The translations under genes were made by a program, and so were the position numbers. A stretch of DNA of 64,000 nt from Leptospira fluminis (GTDB lineage Bacteria; Spirochaetota; Leptospiria; Leptospirales; Leptospiraceae): assembly GCF_004771275.1 (NCBI RefSeq), contig NZ_RQEV01000011.1, positions 313,766-377,765 on the forward strand, given 5' to 3'. This document shows positions 55,202 to 64,000 of the stretch, piece after piece. Each line of letters starts with the position of its first letter. The first letter of the stretch is position 1. The notes under the pieces are model-generated. The model saw nothing but the letters and a program-made list of their open reading frames with translations, ran no database searches and was not told where the DNA came from.

Positions 55202-57259
55202 TTACTTGTACACCTTATCTATCTTTTTCTGATACTTTTCGGTGATTATGTGACGTTTCATTTTCAACAGGTTGGTTAATTCGTCCCCTACTTCGAATGC
55301 TTTCGGAGCGATCACCACATGTTGGACCAATTCGAAGGATTTGAAACCTTCCTTCGTACTATTGTACTCCCGAATTTCTTTTTTGTAGAACTCGAGGACT
55401 TTAGGATGATCCACCAAATCTTTCAATTCTTTTGCGGTGATTCCATTCTGTTCCAACCAAGGTTTCAGATTATCGATATCCGGAACGATAATTGCTCCCA
55501 GGGCCTTTTGGTCCTGTCCAAACACCATGGATTGTTTAATAAACGGAGACTCGTCCAATTTATTTTCGATAGGAACCGGTTCTACGTTTTCGCCGCCCAA
55601 AAGAACGACCGTATCCTTAGCGCGACCGGTTAGAGTAAGGGTCTTCTTATAATTGATGAAACCGATATCTCCCGTATTAATCCATCCATCCGACATGGTC
55701 TTTTTAGTCGCTTCCGGGTTTTTATAGTACCCTTTCATAACTTGCGGCCCTTTGATATGAACGACTCCCTTGAGTCCGATCTTTCCGGCCAAGATCTCAC
55801 GATTATCGTTGATATGAGTCAGGATTTTTCCGTTATCGTCCCGAATTTGAAGTTCCGTTTTCGGAACTACGTATCCCACAGATCCGATGATAGGATAATC
55901 GTAATGGCGAACGGAAATCACCGGAGCAGTTTCGGTCATTCCGTAACCTTCCAAAACAAGCAGGCCGATATCATTGAAGAAATTGTCCACGTGTCGTTGT
56001 AAAGCCCCGCCTCCGGAAAGAGTTCCTCGCAGGCGTCCGCCGGTAGCTTGACGGATCTTCGCCAGAACGACGGCGTCCAAAGTCTTATAATTGAAGATCA
56101 ATCCTAGACCCGCTATCGTGAGAAGCAAACCGGGCACGACCGGTAGATTCGGATTGGCACTCCTAACGTAAAAATAGGCGGCCATTGCGAGAATAGAAAC
56201 CGTAAACGGACCGGTTAAAATCAGCCGAAGCAACGCTTCTATCCCCATTACCAGCGATTGGAGTGGATTTCTTCCTTCGTAATCCACTTCTCGTCCGCTT
56301 AAAAAACGTACCGCTGCGTGATAGTTCTTGGAAAATAGGTACGCTGTGTTGAATAGGAATTTTCGAACCGGAGGAGTCTGCTTGGGATCGTTGATCCGAT
56401 TATAAATACCGGAATAGATACTTTCCCACACCCTAGGTGCGGAAGCCATAAAGGACGGTCTCGCCTTCGCAAGATCGTTCCGCAGATCCGCAACTTTCGT
56501 ATAAAAGGTAGCAATACCGAGGGAGATTGCTGAATATTCTACTACCCGTTCGAATATATGCCATACCGGAAGGATGGAGAGCATGCTATCATCGTCCTTG
56601 ATCATGGACTTTTTCAAAATCAAGGGGACGACGTACTCGATTTGGTGCGTCATGTTGGAGTGCATGAGCATAACGCCTTTGGGCATTCCCGTAGTTCCGG
56701 AAGTATAAATCAATGTGAACAGGTCGTCCGGTTTGATTCCTTCGATCCGTTTTTCGGCCTTTTTGGAACCTTTTGCCCGATGTGCCCGTCCTTCTTCGAT
56801 CAAATCGTAAAGGTGCAAAACCCCTTTCGTTTTGATTTTACTGTCCTTATCCATGATAATGACGGTCTTGACATCCTTAAGTTTGGATTTGTTCTTAAGG
56901 AATTTCTCGTATACCTTATCGTTTTCCAGAAAAACTACGGCGGCATGAGAATGGTTCAGAATATGATCCATCTCCCCATCCGTAACGTCCGTTCCTCTAG
57001 GAACGTTTGCGGAACCGCAAAATAGAACGGCCGCATCCACAATAATCCATTCCAAGCGGTTGTCGGCGATCACTCCGACGTGATCCCGGGCTTTTACTCC
57101 GAGTTCGATGAGCGCTTCCGCTAGATTCAGGCCGAGATCGGCCAATTGTTTGAAGCTAGTAGGCTTATACTCTTTACTTTCGTCCTTGGACCAAAATGCG
57201 GGCCTGTCCGCGTAGGCCTGGGCCGCCTTGAGGTACAACTCTGCTAAATTCTTATACAT
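55202..57259 (-). CDS. Long-chain acyl-CoA synthetase (AMP-forming)
   Basis: 685 residues, paralogue of 14396..16288. Motifs: [70 protein letters not shown] and [20 protein letters not shown]. The central insertion is longer than in the other copy, with two membrane segments ([20 protein letters not shown] and [17 protein letters not shown]), so it is membrane-bound. It activates fatty acids to acyl-CoA. A TTACC-CTTT-GGTAA dyad lies upstream. Confidence 0.93.
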   Translation of the reverse strand: MYKNLAELYLKAAQAYADRPAFWSKDESKEYKPTSFKQLADLGLNLAEALIELGVKARDHVGVIADNRLEWIIVDAAVLFCGSANVPRGTDVTDGEMDHILNHSHAAVVFLENDKVYEKFLKNKSKLKDVKTVIIMDKDSKIKTKGVLHLYDLIEEGRAHRAKGSKKAEKRIEGIKPDDLFTLIYTSGTTGMPKGVMLMHSNMTHQIEYVVPLILKKSMIKDDDSMLSILPVWHIFERVVEYSAISLGIATFYTKVADLRNDLAKARPSFMASAPRVWESIYSGIYNRINDPKQTPPVRKFLFNTAYLFSKNYHAAVRFLSGREVDYEGRNPLQSLVMGIEALLRLILTGPFTVSILAMAAYFYVRSANPNLPVVPGLLLTIAGLGLIFNYKTLDAVVLAKIRQATGGRLRGTLSGGGALQRHVDNFFNDIGLLVLEGYGMTETAPVISVRHYDYPIIGSVGYVVPKTELQIRDDNGKILTHINDNREILAGKIGLKGVVHIKGPQVMKGYYKNPEATKKTMSDGWINTGDIGFINYKKTLTLTGRAKDTVVLLGGENVEPVPIENKLDESPFIKQSMVFGQDQKALGAIIVPDIDNLKPWLEQNGITAKELKDLVDHPKVLEFYKKEIREYNSTKEGFKSFELVQHVVIAPKAFEVGDELTNLLKMKRHIITEKYQKKIDKVYK

Positions 57260-57292
57260 TGGAGTTCTTCCTTTTTGAAGAAGGGATAAATA

Positions 57293-57306
57293 TTACCCTT
57301 TGGTAA
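57293..57306 (-). promoter_or_regulatory. Possible operator ahead of the acyl-CoA synthetase
   Basis: Perfect dyad TTACC-CTTT-GGTAA, 34 bp upstream of the start. Fits a repressor site; nothing else supports it. Confidence 0.25.
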
Positions 57307-57428
57307 ATTGGGCTGAAAGAGCGCTTACGGTATTGCGAGGAAGAGAAGAGTCAAGAAAATTTTAGAAAAGAGGAAAACGGTGCGGTGCAAAATCAAATAG
57401 AGAACGAGAGCGAGTTTTGGTAATAGAA

Positions 57429-57457
57429 TTTCCGCCCGCAGAATCTTCGGGCGGAAA
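57429..57457 (-). terminator. Terminator of the Lys-rich secreted peptide gene
   Basis: TTTCCGCCCG (57429..57438) and CGGGCGGAAA (57448..57457), 10-bp perfect stem 19 bp past the stop; T-rich only in part. Confidence 0.65.
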
Positions 57458-57475
57458 TCGAAACGAACGCCGGAA

Positions 57476-57763
57476 TTATTGCTCTTCGCCGGCAGCTCCC
57501 TCGTGGGAAGGAGCAGGAGTGGAAGACTCAGACTTGGATCCTTCTCCCTCTTTTTTAGCTCCTTTTTTGGACTTTTTACCGTGTTTCTTTTTGGATTTCT
57601 TTTTCTTTCCTTTTTTACCTTTTTTCTCGGACTTTGCAGCTCCGGAATCTTGCGTTTGAGCGGGCTCATCACCTGCCGCATCTTCTGCAGTCAGTCCGTT
57701 AAAACCGAAAAGAGCGATCGCGGAAACTAAAAGGGAAGCTAGAATTTTTTTGAATAGGGTCAT
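57476..57763 (-). CDS. Secreted lysine-rich low-complexity protein
   Basis: 95 residues. Signal peptide (LFKKILASLLVSAIALFGFN, cleavage near LTAE), then an acidic linker and a block of about 25 residues that is mostly Lys with Gly and Ser (KGKKGKKKKSKKKHGKKS), ending in a Glu/Ser/Pro-rich tail. If exported, the polycationic block could bind peptidoglycan, LPS or host polyanions. Composition is similar to the cytoplasmic Lys-rich peptides elsewhere in the window but the signal peptide separates it. Function unknown. Confidence 0.75.
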   Translation of the reverse strand: MTLFKKILASLLVSAIALFGFNGLTAEDAAGDEPAQTQDSGAAKSEKKGKKGKKKKSKKKHGKKSKKGAKKEGEGSKSESSTPAPSHEGAAGEEQ

Positions 57764-57846
57764 GATAGTCTGCCTATATTTAGGTTGGTTTTAATGCCTT
57801 ACTTTTATTATTATGTGAGGCAAATCAAACCGAATTTAGCAAAAAA

Positions 57847-58542
57847 TCAAATTTCGAGTCGGGAAGGTCTCCACTTGGTGGGCACTTCCACAGCCATCGA
57901 GAGTCGTTCCAAAAATTTGGATTTAGGTATCTCGTACGCCCCCAACGAAAGAGTTACGGGATTCATCTGCTGGGTATCGAATAAGATAAAACCGTCGCTT
58001 TTCAAAATATGGAAAAGATAATGGAGAGCGATTTTTCCGAAATCAGGTTCGAAGGAAAACATGGACTCACCGGCAAAGAATTTTCCGATCGCTACTCCGT
58101 AAACTCCTCCGCTGAGAAGACCTTCTTCATTCCAAACTTCCAAACTATGTGCATAACCCTGCCTATGGAACTCGGTAAATCCTTTTAAGAAGGTATCCGT
58201 GATCCAAGTCTGTTCTTCGGAACGATAAGAACAGCAACGCATAACCTGTTCGAACGCATGATTCATAGTGATCGTATATTTTTTCTGCCGAATTTTACGG
58301 TGAACCTTACGGCTCAAATGAAGAACATTCAGATCGAAGATTGCTCTGGGATCCAAAGAAAACCAAAGCAAGGGTTTATCCATCCAGGGAAAAATTCCGT
58401 GAGTATACGCGTAAAGGAGACGAGATACGCTAAGATCTCCTCCGATCCCGACTACCTCCTCCTTGGTTTCTTTCGGGCTAAGGAAAAAATCCGAAAAATC
58501 CCGGATTTTAGGAATATAAGTCTCCTCATTCGGAAATTCCAC
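57847..58542 (-). CDS. aat: Leucyl/phenylalanyl-tRNA-protein transferase
   Basis: 231 residues from GTG 58542 (GGGAGGGAG upstream). Family blocks: [40 protein letters not shown] and [20 protein letters not shown], then [18 protein letters not shown]. It adds Leu or Phe to proteins with N-terminal Lys or Arg, marking them for ClpS/ClpAP degradation (N-degron pathway). It lies 3 bp after thpR in an operon with thpR and pabBC. Confidence 0.95.
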   Translation of the reverse strand: MEFPNEETYIPKIRDFSDFFLSPKETKEEVVGIGGDLSVSRLLYAYTHGIFPWMDKPLLWFSLDPRAIFDLNVLHLSRKVHRKIRQKKYTITMNHAFEQVMRCCSYRSEEQTWITDTFLKGFTEFHRQGYAHSLEVWNEEGLLSGGVYGVAIGKFFAGESMFSFEPDFGKIALHYLFHILKSDGFILFDTQQMNPVTLSLGAYEIPKSKFLERLSMAVEVPTKWRPSRLEI

Positions 58543-58545
58543 CGT

Positions 58546-59082
58546 TCACTCCCTCCCGATAGGAAACGATTCTTCGATCCTATAGATCGGACCGTCGGTT
58601 CCGCTTCGGCTGGAATAGATATGAAATTCTCCCGGTTCGAAAACGGGAAGGGTAAAATCCCGAAATTCTTCCAGATAGGTCATAACGCTTCTTTGAGCCG
58701 AATCCCGAAAACGGGCTATGGTTATATGCGGTTTGTATTCCCGCTTTTCTACGGAAAAACCGGCTCTCTTGCAACCGGATTCCAAAGTTCTTTGCAAATT
58801 CAATAACCGAGGATCCGGATCGCAGGCGATGTAAAGGATCGCCGGTTTTTTGAATCCGAACCATCCCAGTCCATCGGCTTTTAGGGGAAAGGATCCGGCA
58901 CTGACATTGGTGCAGATTTCGCGCAAAGAATCGAATTCCGTAGAATCTAATTCGCCTAAAAAAACCAGAGTAACGTGAAAATTCTCCTCTGGCACCCAGC
59001 GAGCCCCTTCGATACCGTAGCAAATTCGGGCGATGGAATCGCGGATTTTTTCCGGAAGAGAAAGACCAATGAAGGTTCTCAT
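58546..59082 (-). CDS. thpR: RNA 2',3'-cyclic phosphodiesterase (LigT/ThpR)
   Basis: 178 residues. Two HxTx motifs: ENFHVTLVFLGELD and EYKPHITIARFRD, and the conserved start RTFIGLSLPEKI. The family opens 2',3'-cyclic RNA phosphates. The start overlaps the stop of pabBC by 4 bp. Confidence 0.94.
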   Translation of the reverse strand: MRTFIGLSLPEKIRDSIARICYGIEGARWVPEENFHVTLVFLGELDSTEFDSLREICTNVSAGSFPLKADGLGWFGFKKPAILYIACDPDPRLLNLQRTLESGCKRAGFSVEKREYKPHITIARFRDSAQRSVMTYLEEFRDFTLPVFEPGEFHIYSSRSGTDGPIYRIEESFPIGRE

Positions 59083-60917
59083 TCCAAATCCACCGAAGTG
59101 ACAAAACGGATCCCTCGCAGTGCATTGCAGAGAATAATTCTTTCGGCTTTCCGAAAATCCGGTACGAATAAATCCTTTTCCGTTGCCTTCAGCCTTATCA
59201 TTAATTTTTTTCTAGCAATCCCGGGTAGAATACACGATTGAAGGGAAGGTGTGAACCATTTTCCTCCGATTCTTAGAAAAATGGAATGGACGGTTCCTTC
59301 TAGAATACGGTCTTTCTCGTCCATAAAGACGGCGTCTAAATAGCCTTTGGATCGTGCCGATTCGTATCCTTTCATATATGCCGTTCGAACACTGGTTTTA
59401 TGAAGTCGTAGCGTTTCGTTGTTCCGCAATTTTTTATTCGAAATCAAAATGCCCCCTTCTTTCTCCGTCGATGACCAGAGTTGTATTTCGGATTTCAAGC
59501 CGAGTTTTCGATCCAAAGAGATCCGCGCACGGTACGTATTTTTAGGATTTTCCAAACTTTCTTTTTTTATTTTTTCTAATGTAGATTTCCATGCCTGATC
59601 AGAAAAAGGAAAGCCCAACTCCTTCGCGGAATTTCGCGTCCTTTCTTCGTGTTCTTTTTCAAAGTACACCGTGCCTCTTTTCACCTTTGCCGTAGTGAAA
59701 ATATCGAAATTCCCTCCGACCTCGCGGACGGATTCCGTTAAAAAAGCCGCCTTGGACCAGCATTCCTTCCACTCCTCCTCCGAATTCGAATCGATCGTGA
59801 TCCCGGCTCCGATTCCTAACCTCCCGCTCCATCCATCTCCGAAATCCTCCTGAAACTCCAAGGTTCGGATCGGAATGGATACCGTTTCCTTTCCGGGAGA
59901 TAAAAATGCGATAGCTCCGGTATAGATCCCCCGGCTTTCCTCCAACGAAGAAATGATCTCAGTCGCCTTCCGTTTCGGTGCCCCGGTAATCGATCCGCCC
60001 GGAAAGAGCGCCTCCAGTATTTTTGAAAAGGAAACTCCGTCGTTCAAAACGGAACCGATATCGCTCGTCATCTGAAAGACGGTACTATATTCCTGGATTC
60101 CGAACAGATTTTGAACGGAAACGGAACCCAATTCGGATATTTTTCCCAGATCGCTCCGAATCAGATCCGTGATCATCAAATTTTCGGCCTTATCTTTTTC
60201 GGAGTCCTGCAAATCTGTCTTGAATTGAAGATCTTCTTCCGCATTTTTTCCCCTGGGTCTAGTCCCTTTCATGGGTGAAGTTCTTATGGTCTTGCCCTTT
60301 CTCTCCCAAAAAAGTTCAGGAGAAAAAGAAAGAATTTCCCGCCCAACGTTACCTTCCTTCGCTCGACCCGTCCAAATCCAGGCCTCATATGGAACGTTCT
60401 GCGCCCTACGCAAATCGAAAAAAAACCGACCACTCGAACCGAGGAGATTCAACTCTAACGGAAACGTGTAATTAATTTGATAAACGTCCCCTTTGCGTAG
60501 CGATTGTTTGATCTTATGGATAGATTCGTCGAATTTATCGAAATTTATGGAAGATTTGTACCTAACGGAATAACCTTCCGCTGAAAAGGAATTTTCCCAG
60601 CTTTCCAATTCCTCTTTTTCCAAAATCTTATATTCTTGGAATGTTCCGAACCAAACTAAGGGGAAATCGAAAGACGAATCGATATATTCCCCGTCTCCTT
60701 TTAAAAACGCTTCTCCCGATTCGTATGAAATCCATCCTGCCGCAAAAAAACCTTCCGAAACCTTATCTTCGATTTTCCGAATGATTTTAAGAACTTCGCT
60801 TCGTCGATTAGTAGTGAAGACTTCCTCCGGAAACGCAAGGATAGGTTTTTGTTCGCACGAAAACCCTCTTCCCAAAAACACGAAAGGCTTTACACCGTTG
60901 CCCTTAAACCAATTCAT
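59079..60917 (-). CDS. Aminodeoxychorismate synthase component I fused to aminodeoxychorismate lyase
   Basis: 612 residues. Residues 1 to about 400 are PabB: AAGWISYESGEAFL, KGDVYQINYTFPLEL, SPELFWERKGKTIRTSPMKG, TDLIRSDLGKI and FPGGSITGAPKRKATEIISS. Residues about 405-612 are PabC-like: FDIFTTAKVKRGTVYFEKEH, the PLP Lys in LHKTSVRTAYM and LEGTVHSIFLRIGGKWFTPS. It therefore converts chorismate to 4-aminobenzoate with PabA supplied from elsewhere. Such PabB-PabC fusions are known in several bacteria. It is the first gene of the pabBC-thpR-aat operon. Confidence 0.93.
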   Translation of the reverse strand: MNWFKGNGVKPFVFLGRGFSCEQKPILAFPEEVFTTNRRSEVLKIIRKIEDKVSEGFFAAGWISYESGEAFLKGDGEYIDSSFDFPLVWFGTFQEYKILEKEELESWENSFSAEGYSVRYKSSINFDKFDESIHKIKQSLRKGDVYQINYTFPLELNLLGSSGRFFFDLRRAQNVPYEAWIWTGRAKEGNVGREILSFSPELFWERKGKTIRTSPMKGTRPRGKNAEEDLQFKTDLQDSEKDKAENLMITDLIRSDLGKISELGSVSVQNLFGIQEYSTVFQMTSDIGSVLNDGVSFSKILEALFPGGSITGAPKRKATEIISSLEESRGIYTGAIAFLSPGKETVSIPIRTLEFQEDFGDGWSGRLGIGAGITIDSNSEEEWKECWSKAAFLTESVREVGGNFDIFTTAKVKRGTVYFEKEHEERTRNSAKELGFPFSDQAWKSTLEKIKKESLENPKNTYRARISLDRKLGLKSEIQLWSSTEKEGGILISNKKLRNNETLRLHKTSVRTAYMKGYESARSKGYLDAVFMDEKDRILEGTVHSIFLRIGGKWFTPSLQSCILPGIARKKLMIRLKATEKDLFVPDFRKAERIILCNALRGIRFVTSVDLE

Positions 60918-60971
60918 ACAAGGAAGTCTTTTTATCCCTTATCCAAATAGCGATCGGATAAATAAAGTGAA

Positions 60972-63119
60972 ATGATCCTAGATAACCGTTTTGCGTCCAT
61001 AAAACAGCTTAGGACATTTTCCTGGGCCGGAAAAATTTTAATAACCGCGACCCTTTATTTTCTCTTAGGGCATATCGGTTTTTTTACCGCTGCCTATTCC
61101 GGTTACGCTTCTCCAGTGTGGCCCGCATCCGGGTGGGCCCTTTGTGCCTTGCTTTTATTCGGAAAATCCGCCGCGATCGGGGTGGGTCTCGGCTCTTTTG
61201 TCTATAATCTTTCGACAAAACTCGATATCCTTTCCGAATATCCCCTTGCCCCGCAATTTTGGGGAGCGATCTTAATCGGATGCGGTAGCGGTCTGCAGGC
61301 TCTATTAGGTTCCATATTCTACAACAAAATCGTTAGAGATACGGACTTCACGAGAAGTACTGCCAAAGTCATCCGATTCCTTTGGATGGAAACTTTCGTT
61401 TGCACTACGAGCGCTAGCGTGGCCAATTTAGGGCTTTTTCTAATGGGAATCATTCCCGTGGAAACGGTCGCTTCCACTTGGATTTTTTGGTGGTCCGGCG
61501 ATATGCTGGGAGTGTTTCTTTATTTTCCTTTTTTCTGGTCTTGGTTGACTCCGGATCTTTCTTCCAGTAAAAAAAACGCGCTTAGAGAAAGTATCCCGGT
61601 AATCCTCTTATTGGTACTCATCACATCGGTAACATTTAACGTCTTTCGAATCAAAGCTTTGGAGTTGGATTATCCGATCGCCTATTTATTAGTAACGATA
61701 GTCGTTTGGTCCTCTCTACAGTTCGGAGCCCGAGAATCCTCTCTCGCTCTTACCTTGATTTCCGGTCTCGCCATTTGGGGAGCTATCCAAGGTTCGACCC
61801 AATTTTCCGCTTCCTCTCGGGAAACGTCCCTTCTGTTATTACAAAGCTTTCTTTCCGCGATGTCCATAACGTCGCTTTTGGTGTTATCGGTCGTTCGAGA
61901 AAGAAGGGAAGCTGAGCGAAGGTTGCTACACTCTCACGGTGAACTGGAAACTCTTGTCACTGAGAGGACTCTGGAGCTGACTAGGTCGAACGTCTCTCTC
62001 GACGAAACCGAAGCTAGATACAAAAGATTGTTCGAAAACGTTCCGATCGGTATCTTCGAATGCGATTATAGCCGAGTAAAAGCTCTTTTGGATTCCCTCC
62101 CGCCGATGGGAAATATGCAATTTTATCGGTTTCTATCCAAGAACCCCGAATTTATGCGGGAATGTGCGCGGTCCATTCGGGTAGTCGACGCGAATCTAGA
62201 AACCGTAAAGATGTTCAAAACAGACTCCAAAGAGGCGGTATTGCAGATTACGAAAAATATCTACGATATCGGAAAATCCAACGATTTCGTTAATCTGATA
62301 TATTGCATTCGATTAGGGTTAAGAGCCCTCGAATACGACGTCTTTTTGACCGCTCATGACGGAAGCAAATTCGAAGCGACATTGAGATGGTCGTTGCCCC
62401 CGGAATCGGAAAAAACTTTTTCTTCCATCATCGTCACCGCGGAAGAGATTACCGAAAAGAAAGAAGCGGAGCGACAACTCAAGGCGTCGCTTCGGGAAAA
62501 AGACGTTATGCTGAAAGAAATTCATCATAGGGTCAAAAACAATCTGCAAGCGATATCTAGCTTATTCAGCCTACAGGCGGATTACGTAAACGATCCCAAA
62601 GTTCACGAAGCCTTCGCGGAAAGCCAGAATAGAATCCAAACGATGGCATTGATACACGACGAACTTTACCAATCAAAGGATTTAGGCGACATCGAATTTT
62701 CCGGATATGCAAACCGCCTTTCGGCCAAAATTCGTTCCGCTTACAAGATAGGGCCGGACATCCGTTTGAAAACGGAAATGGAACGATTGAATCTGGAAGT
62801 AAGCGTGGCGATTCCGCTGGGCCTGATATTAAACGAACTTTTGACGAACTGTTTCAAATACGCGTTTCCTAGCGGATTCCAACCCGAATCGGGAGAGAGA
62901 AGCGTGACCATCCGGATCGCAAAGGAAAAGGATTTCGGAGTGCTGGAAATAAGCGACACTGGATGCGGATTATCCGGAGATTCGGATCCTTTCGAAGGGC
63001 CTTCCTTCGGACTGACCCTAGTTCAGGTCTTAACTCGACAATTAAAAGGAAAATTGGATTTTTCGAGTTCCTTAGGAAAAGGAACCACGTTTAGAATTCG
63101 GTTCTCCGTCTCACAATAA
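60972..63119 (+). CDS. MASE1-domain sensor histidine kinase (HisKA_2/HWE type)
   Basis: 715 residues. About eight membrane helices in residues 20-310 (MASE1: GHIGFFTAAYSGYASPVWPA, SGWALCALLLFGKSAAIGVG), a short coiled coil, a PAS domain (YKRLFENVPIGIFECDYSRV), and a HisKA_2 domain with phospho-acceptor His in LKEIHHRVKNNLQAISSLFS. ATPase box: ILNELLTNCFKYAF, ISDTGCGLSGD and SFGLTLVQVLTRQLKGKLDF. No response-regulator gene is adjacent, so it is an orphan kinase here. It is followed at 47 bp by a TetR regulator. Confidence 0.92.
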   Translation: MILDNRFASIKQLRTFSWAGKILITATLYFLLGHIGFFTAAYSGYASPVWPASGWALCALLLFGKSAAIGVGLGSFVYNLSTKLDILSEYPLAPQFWGAILIGCGSGLQALLGSIFYNKIVRDTDFTRSTAKVIRFLWMETFVCTTSASVANLGLFLMGIIPVETVASTWIFWWSGDMLGVFLYFPFFWSWLTPDLSSSKKNALRESIPVILLLVLITSVTFNVFRIKALELDYPIAYLLVTIVVWSSLQFGARESSLALTLISGLAIWGAIQGSTQFSASSRETSLLLLQSFLSAMSITSLLVLSVVRERREAERRLLHSHGELETLVTERTLELTRSNVSLDETEARYKRLFENVPIGIFECDYSRVKALLDSLPPMGNMQFYRFLSKNPEFMRECARSIRVVDANLETVKMFKTDSKEAVLQITKNIYDIGKSNDFVNLIYCIRLGLRALEYDVFLTAHDGSKFEATLRWSLPPESEKTFSSIIVTAEEITEKKEAERQLKASLREKDVMLKEIHHRVKNNLQAISSLFSLQADYVNDPKVHEAFAESQNRIQTMALIHDELYQSKDLGDIEFSGYANRLSAKIRSAYKIGPDIRLKTEMERLNLEVSVAIPLGLILNELLTNCFKYAFPSGFQPESGERSVTIRIAKEKDFGVLEISDTGCGLSGDSDPFEGPSFGLTLVQVLTRQLKGKLDFSSSLGKGTTFRIRFSVSQ

Positions 63120-63166
63120 CGAAAAGTCCTTGCTTATCTTTTAAGCGTAAACGAGTAAGGATTCCA

Positions 63167-63793
63167 ATGAGAACCAAGCCTCCAAGTCCGATCGCGAACA
63201 GAGCGGAAGCTCGCAGGGAACAGATACTCGAAGCGGCGCTGGAGGTTTTTTCCGAAAAGGGATATCACGAAACGGGTATCGCGGATATCGCCGGAAAATT
63301 GAATATCGGACACGGTACCTGCTATAGGTATTTTAAGAATAAATTGGACATCCTTCATGCGCTTGTAGACAGGATCCTGACCGGATTGATCGAAGTAGTC
63401 AAGAAAGAGGCGCCGGACAAATCCGATACTCTCGAGGAGTACAGACAACAAATCATAAGTATCGGAGAGGAATTGTTTCAACTTTTCGCAAAAGACCCTC
63501 GGCAGGCCAAAATCGTTTTTTTCGAGGCCATGGGACTGGACGAAGCCATTCAAAGAAAGGTACGTCTGGGGATCGATCGGAGTGCAAAACTTACGGAATT
63601 GTATCTAAAGAACGGAGTATCGAAAGGATTTTTACGAAAAGACTTGAATACCCGAATCGCTTCGCAGGCGGTCAATGCGATAATGTTCGAGGGAATACGT
63701 GCGGGAATCTCTTACGGAAAAGACGCGAAGTTCGCGAGGAGATGGATGGAGGAAATACCGAAGTTAATGCTCGAAGGAATGAGAAAAAGATAG
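63167..63793 (+). CDS. TetR/AcrR-family transcriptional regulator
   Basis: 208 residues. N-terminal helix-turn-helix: REQILEAALEVFSEKGYHET, GIADIAGKLNIGHGTCYRYF and KNKLDILHALVDRIL. The ligand domain is helical with RQAKIVFFEAMGLDEAIQRK, typical of TetR_C_11-like members. The 47-bp spacer upstream holds a short dyad (TCCTT...AAGGA, about 63127..63162) that may be its own operator. Downstream on the opposite strand are alpha/beta-hydrolase fragments, a common target type of such repressors. Confidence 0.9.
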   Translation: MRTKPPSPIANRAEARREQILEAALEVFSEKGYHETGIADIAGKLNIGHGTCYRYFKNKLDILHALVDRILTGLIEVVKKEAPDKSDTLEEYRQQIISIGEELFQLFAKDPRQAKIVFFEAMGLDEAIQRKVRLGIDRSAKLTELYLKNGVSKGFLRKDLNTRIASQAVNAIMFEGIRAGISYGKDAKFARRWMEEIPKLMLEGMRKR

Positions 63794-63828
63794 GCATCAT
63801 CCTTTAGGAAGTATGCCTATCCTACTTT

Positions 63829-63957
63829 CTATCTCGAAGCGATAAAGTTTTCCAGATCTTTTACGGTTACTTCGGGAATCTCCTCCATGGGAATATGGCC
63901 CGCTCCTTCATAGATTCGGAATGCCGCTCTCGGAAGGAATCGATAAAATTCGGCAAC
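63829..63957 (-). pseudogene. Alpha/beta-hydrolase 3' fragment
   Basis: 42 codons on the minus strand, ending at TAG 63829..63831, read FYRFLPRAAFRIYEGAGHIP then MEEIPEVTVKDLENFIASR: the C-terminal part of an alpha/beta hydrolase with the catalytic His in GAGHIPMEE. Reading upstream, the frame meets TAG at 63958..63960, so the rest of the gene is not in place. See the plus-strand piece that abuts it. Confidence 0.65.
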
Positions 63958-64000
63958 CTACCATGGTAATGTGGGGGACGGAGGATGAATGGCTAAAATA
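63951..64000 (+). pseudogene. Alpha/beta-hydrolase internal fragment, opposite orientation (cut by window end)
   Basis: Plus-strand reading gives RQPTMVMWGTEDEWLK, the segment that in alpha/beta hydrolases carries the catalytic Asp (GTED) and lies just upstream of the part encoded on the minus strand next to it. It begins at the palindrome TACCATGGTA (63959..63968). The rest is outside the window. Confidence 0.55.

Noticed and set aside
57479..57730. 83-codon plus-strand frame rich in Phe and Leu
   Set aside because: Mirror image of the Lys-rich coding block on the minus strand (AAG/AAA read backwards).

Overview
The window is chromosomal DNA of a Leptospira-type spirochaete. The main pointers are a close homologue of the leptospiral OmpA-family lipoprotein Loa22 (32156..32812), an isolated 5S rRNA gene not linked to 16S/23S genes (about 42807..42923), a tmRNA with the tag ANNELALAA, and many spirochaete-style membrane phosphatases, kinases and long lipidated or membrane-anchored proteins of unknown function. 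Base composition is even, and no prophage, transposase, CRISPR array or tRNA gene was recognised.

Layout. 1-7.2 kb: the end of a PhoB-like response regulator with its PhoR-like kinase, argJ, then a GAF/pseudo-phosphatase gene overlapping a 7TM SpoIIE/PP2C phosphatase, and a 30-residue peptide made only of M, V, A and K. 7.3-10.5 kb: a minus-strand block of poorly known proteins, including a SUFU-domain protein and a lysine-rich small protein. 10.7-16.3 kb: a lipid gene set (thiolase-fold protein, MaoC hydratase, acyl-CoA dehydrogenase, long-chain acyl-CoA synthetase). 16.4-23.7 kb: small Cys-rich protein, ligA, an M23 endopeptidase, a P450, and an ECF sigma/anti-sigma/CpxP-like sensor operon. 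23.7-29.2 kb: a sugar-nucleotide and glycosyltransferase cluster (SDR epimerase/reductase, degenerate methyltransferase-like protein, three GT4 enzymes). 29.2-37.9 kb: MarR regulator, SuhB-like phosphatase, YkvA-like protein, RluA-type pseudouridine synthase, loa22, fumC, a 704-residue protein with an EF-hand-like loop, malic enzyme. 38-42.7 kb: the conserved rpmH-rnpA-yidD-yidC-jag-mnmE order. 42.8-50.2 kb: 5S rRNA, a divergent Fpg, a 776-residue unknown protein, an aminotransferase, a class III cyclase, and tmRNA. 50.5-64 kb: secreted SGNH hydrolase, HEAT-repeat lipoprotein, metallo-beta-lactamase-fold protein, second acyl-CoA synthetase, Lys-rich secreted peptide, aat, thpR, pabB-pabC fusion, a MASE1 histidine kinase, a TetR regulator, and two oppositely oriented pieces of alpha/beta hydrolase at the right edge.

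How it works together. Housekeeping translation and envelope genes (rpmH to mnmE, ssrA, ligA) alternate with envelope stress and signalling modules: two-component, ECF/CpxP-like, SpoIIE phosphatase, cyclase, MASE1 kinase. Two lipid-activation loci suggest fatty acids are a major carbon source, consistent with leptospiral physiology. The least expected observations are the direct repeat of the tmRNA 3' end bracketing a 150-bp structured segment, an rnpA frame with no ATG/GTG/TTG start, the pseudo-phosphatase next to an intact PP2C, the CnrYXH-like sigma operon, and the broken alpha/beta-hydrolase at the window end. All functional assignments come from reading motifs; no database search was possible.
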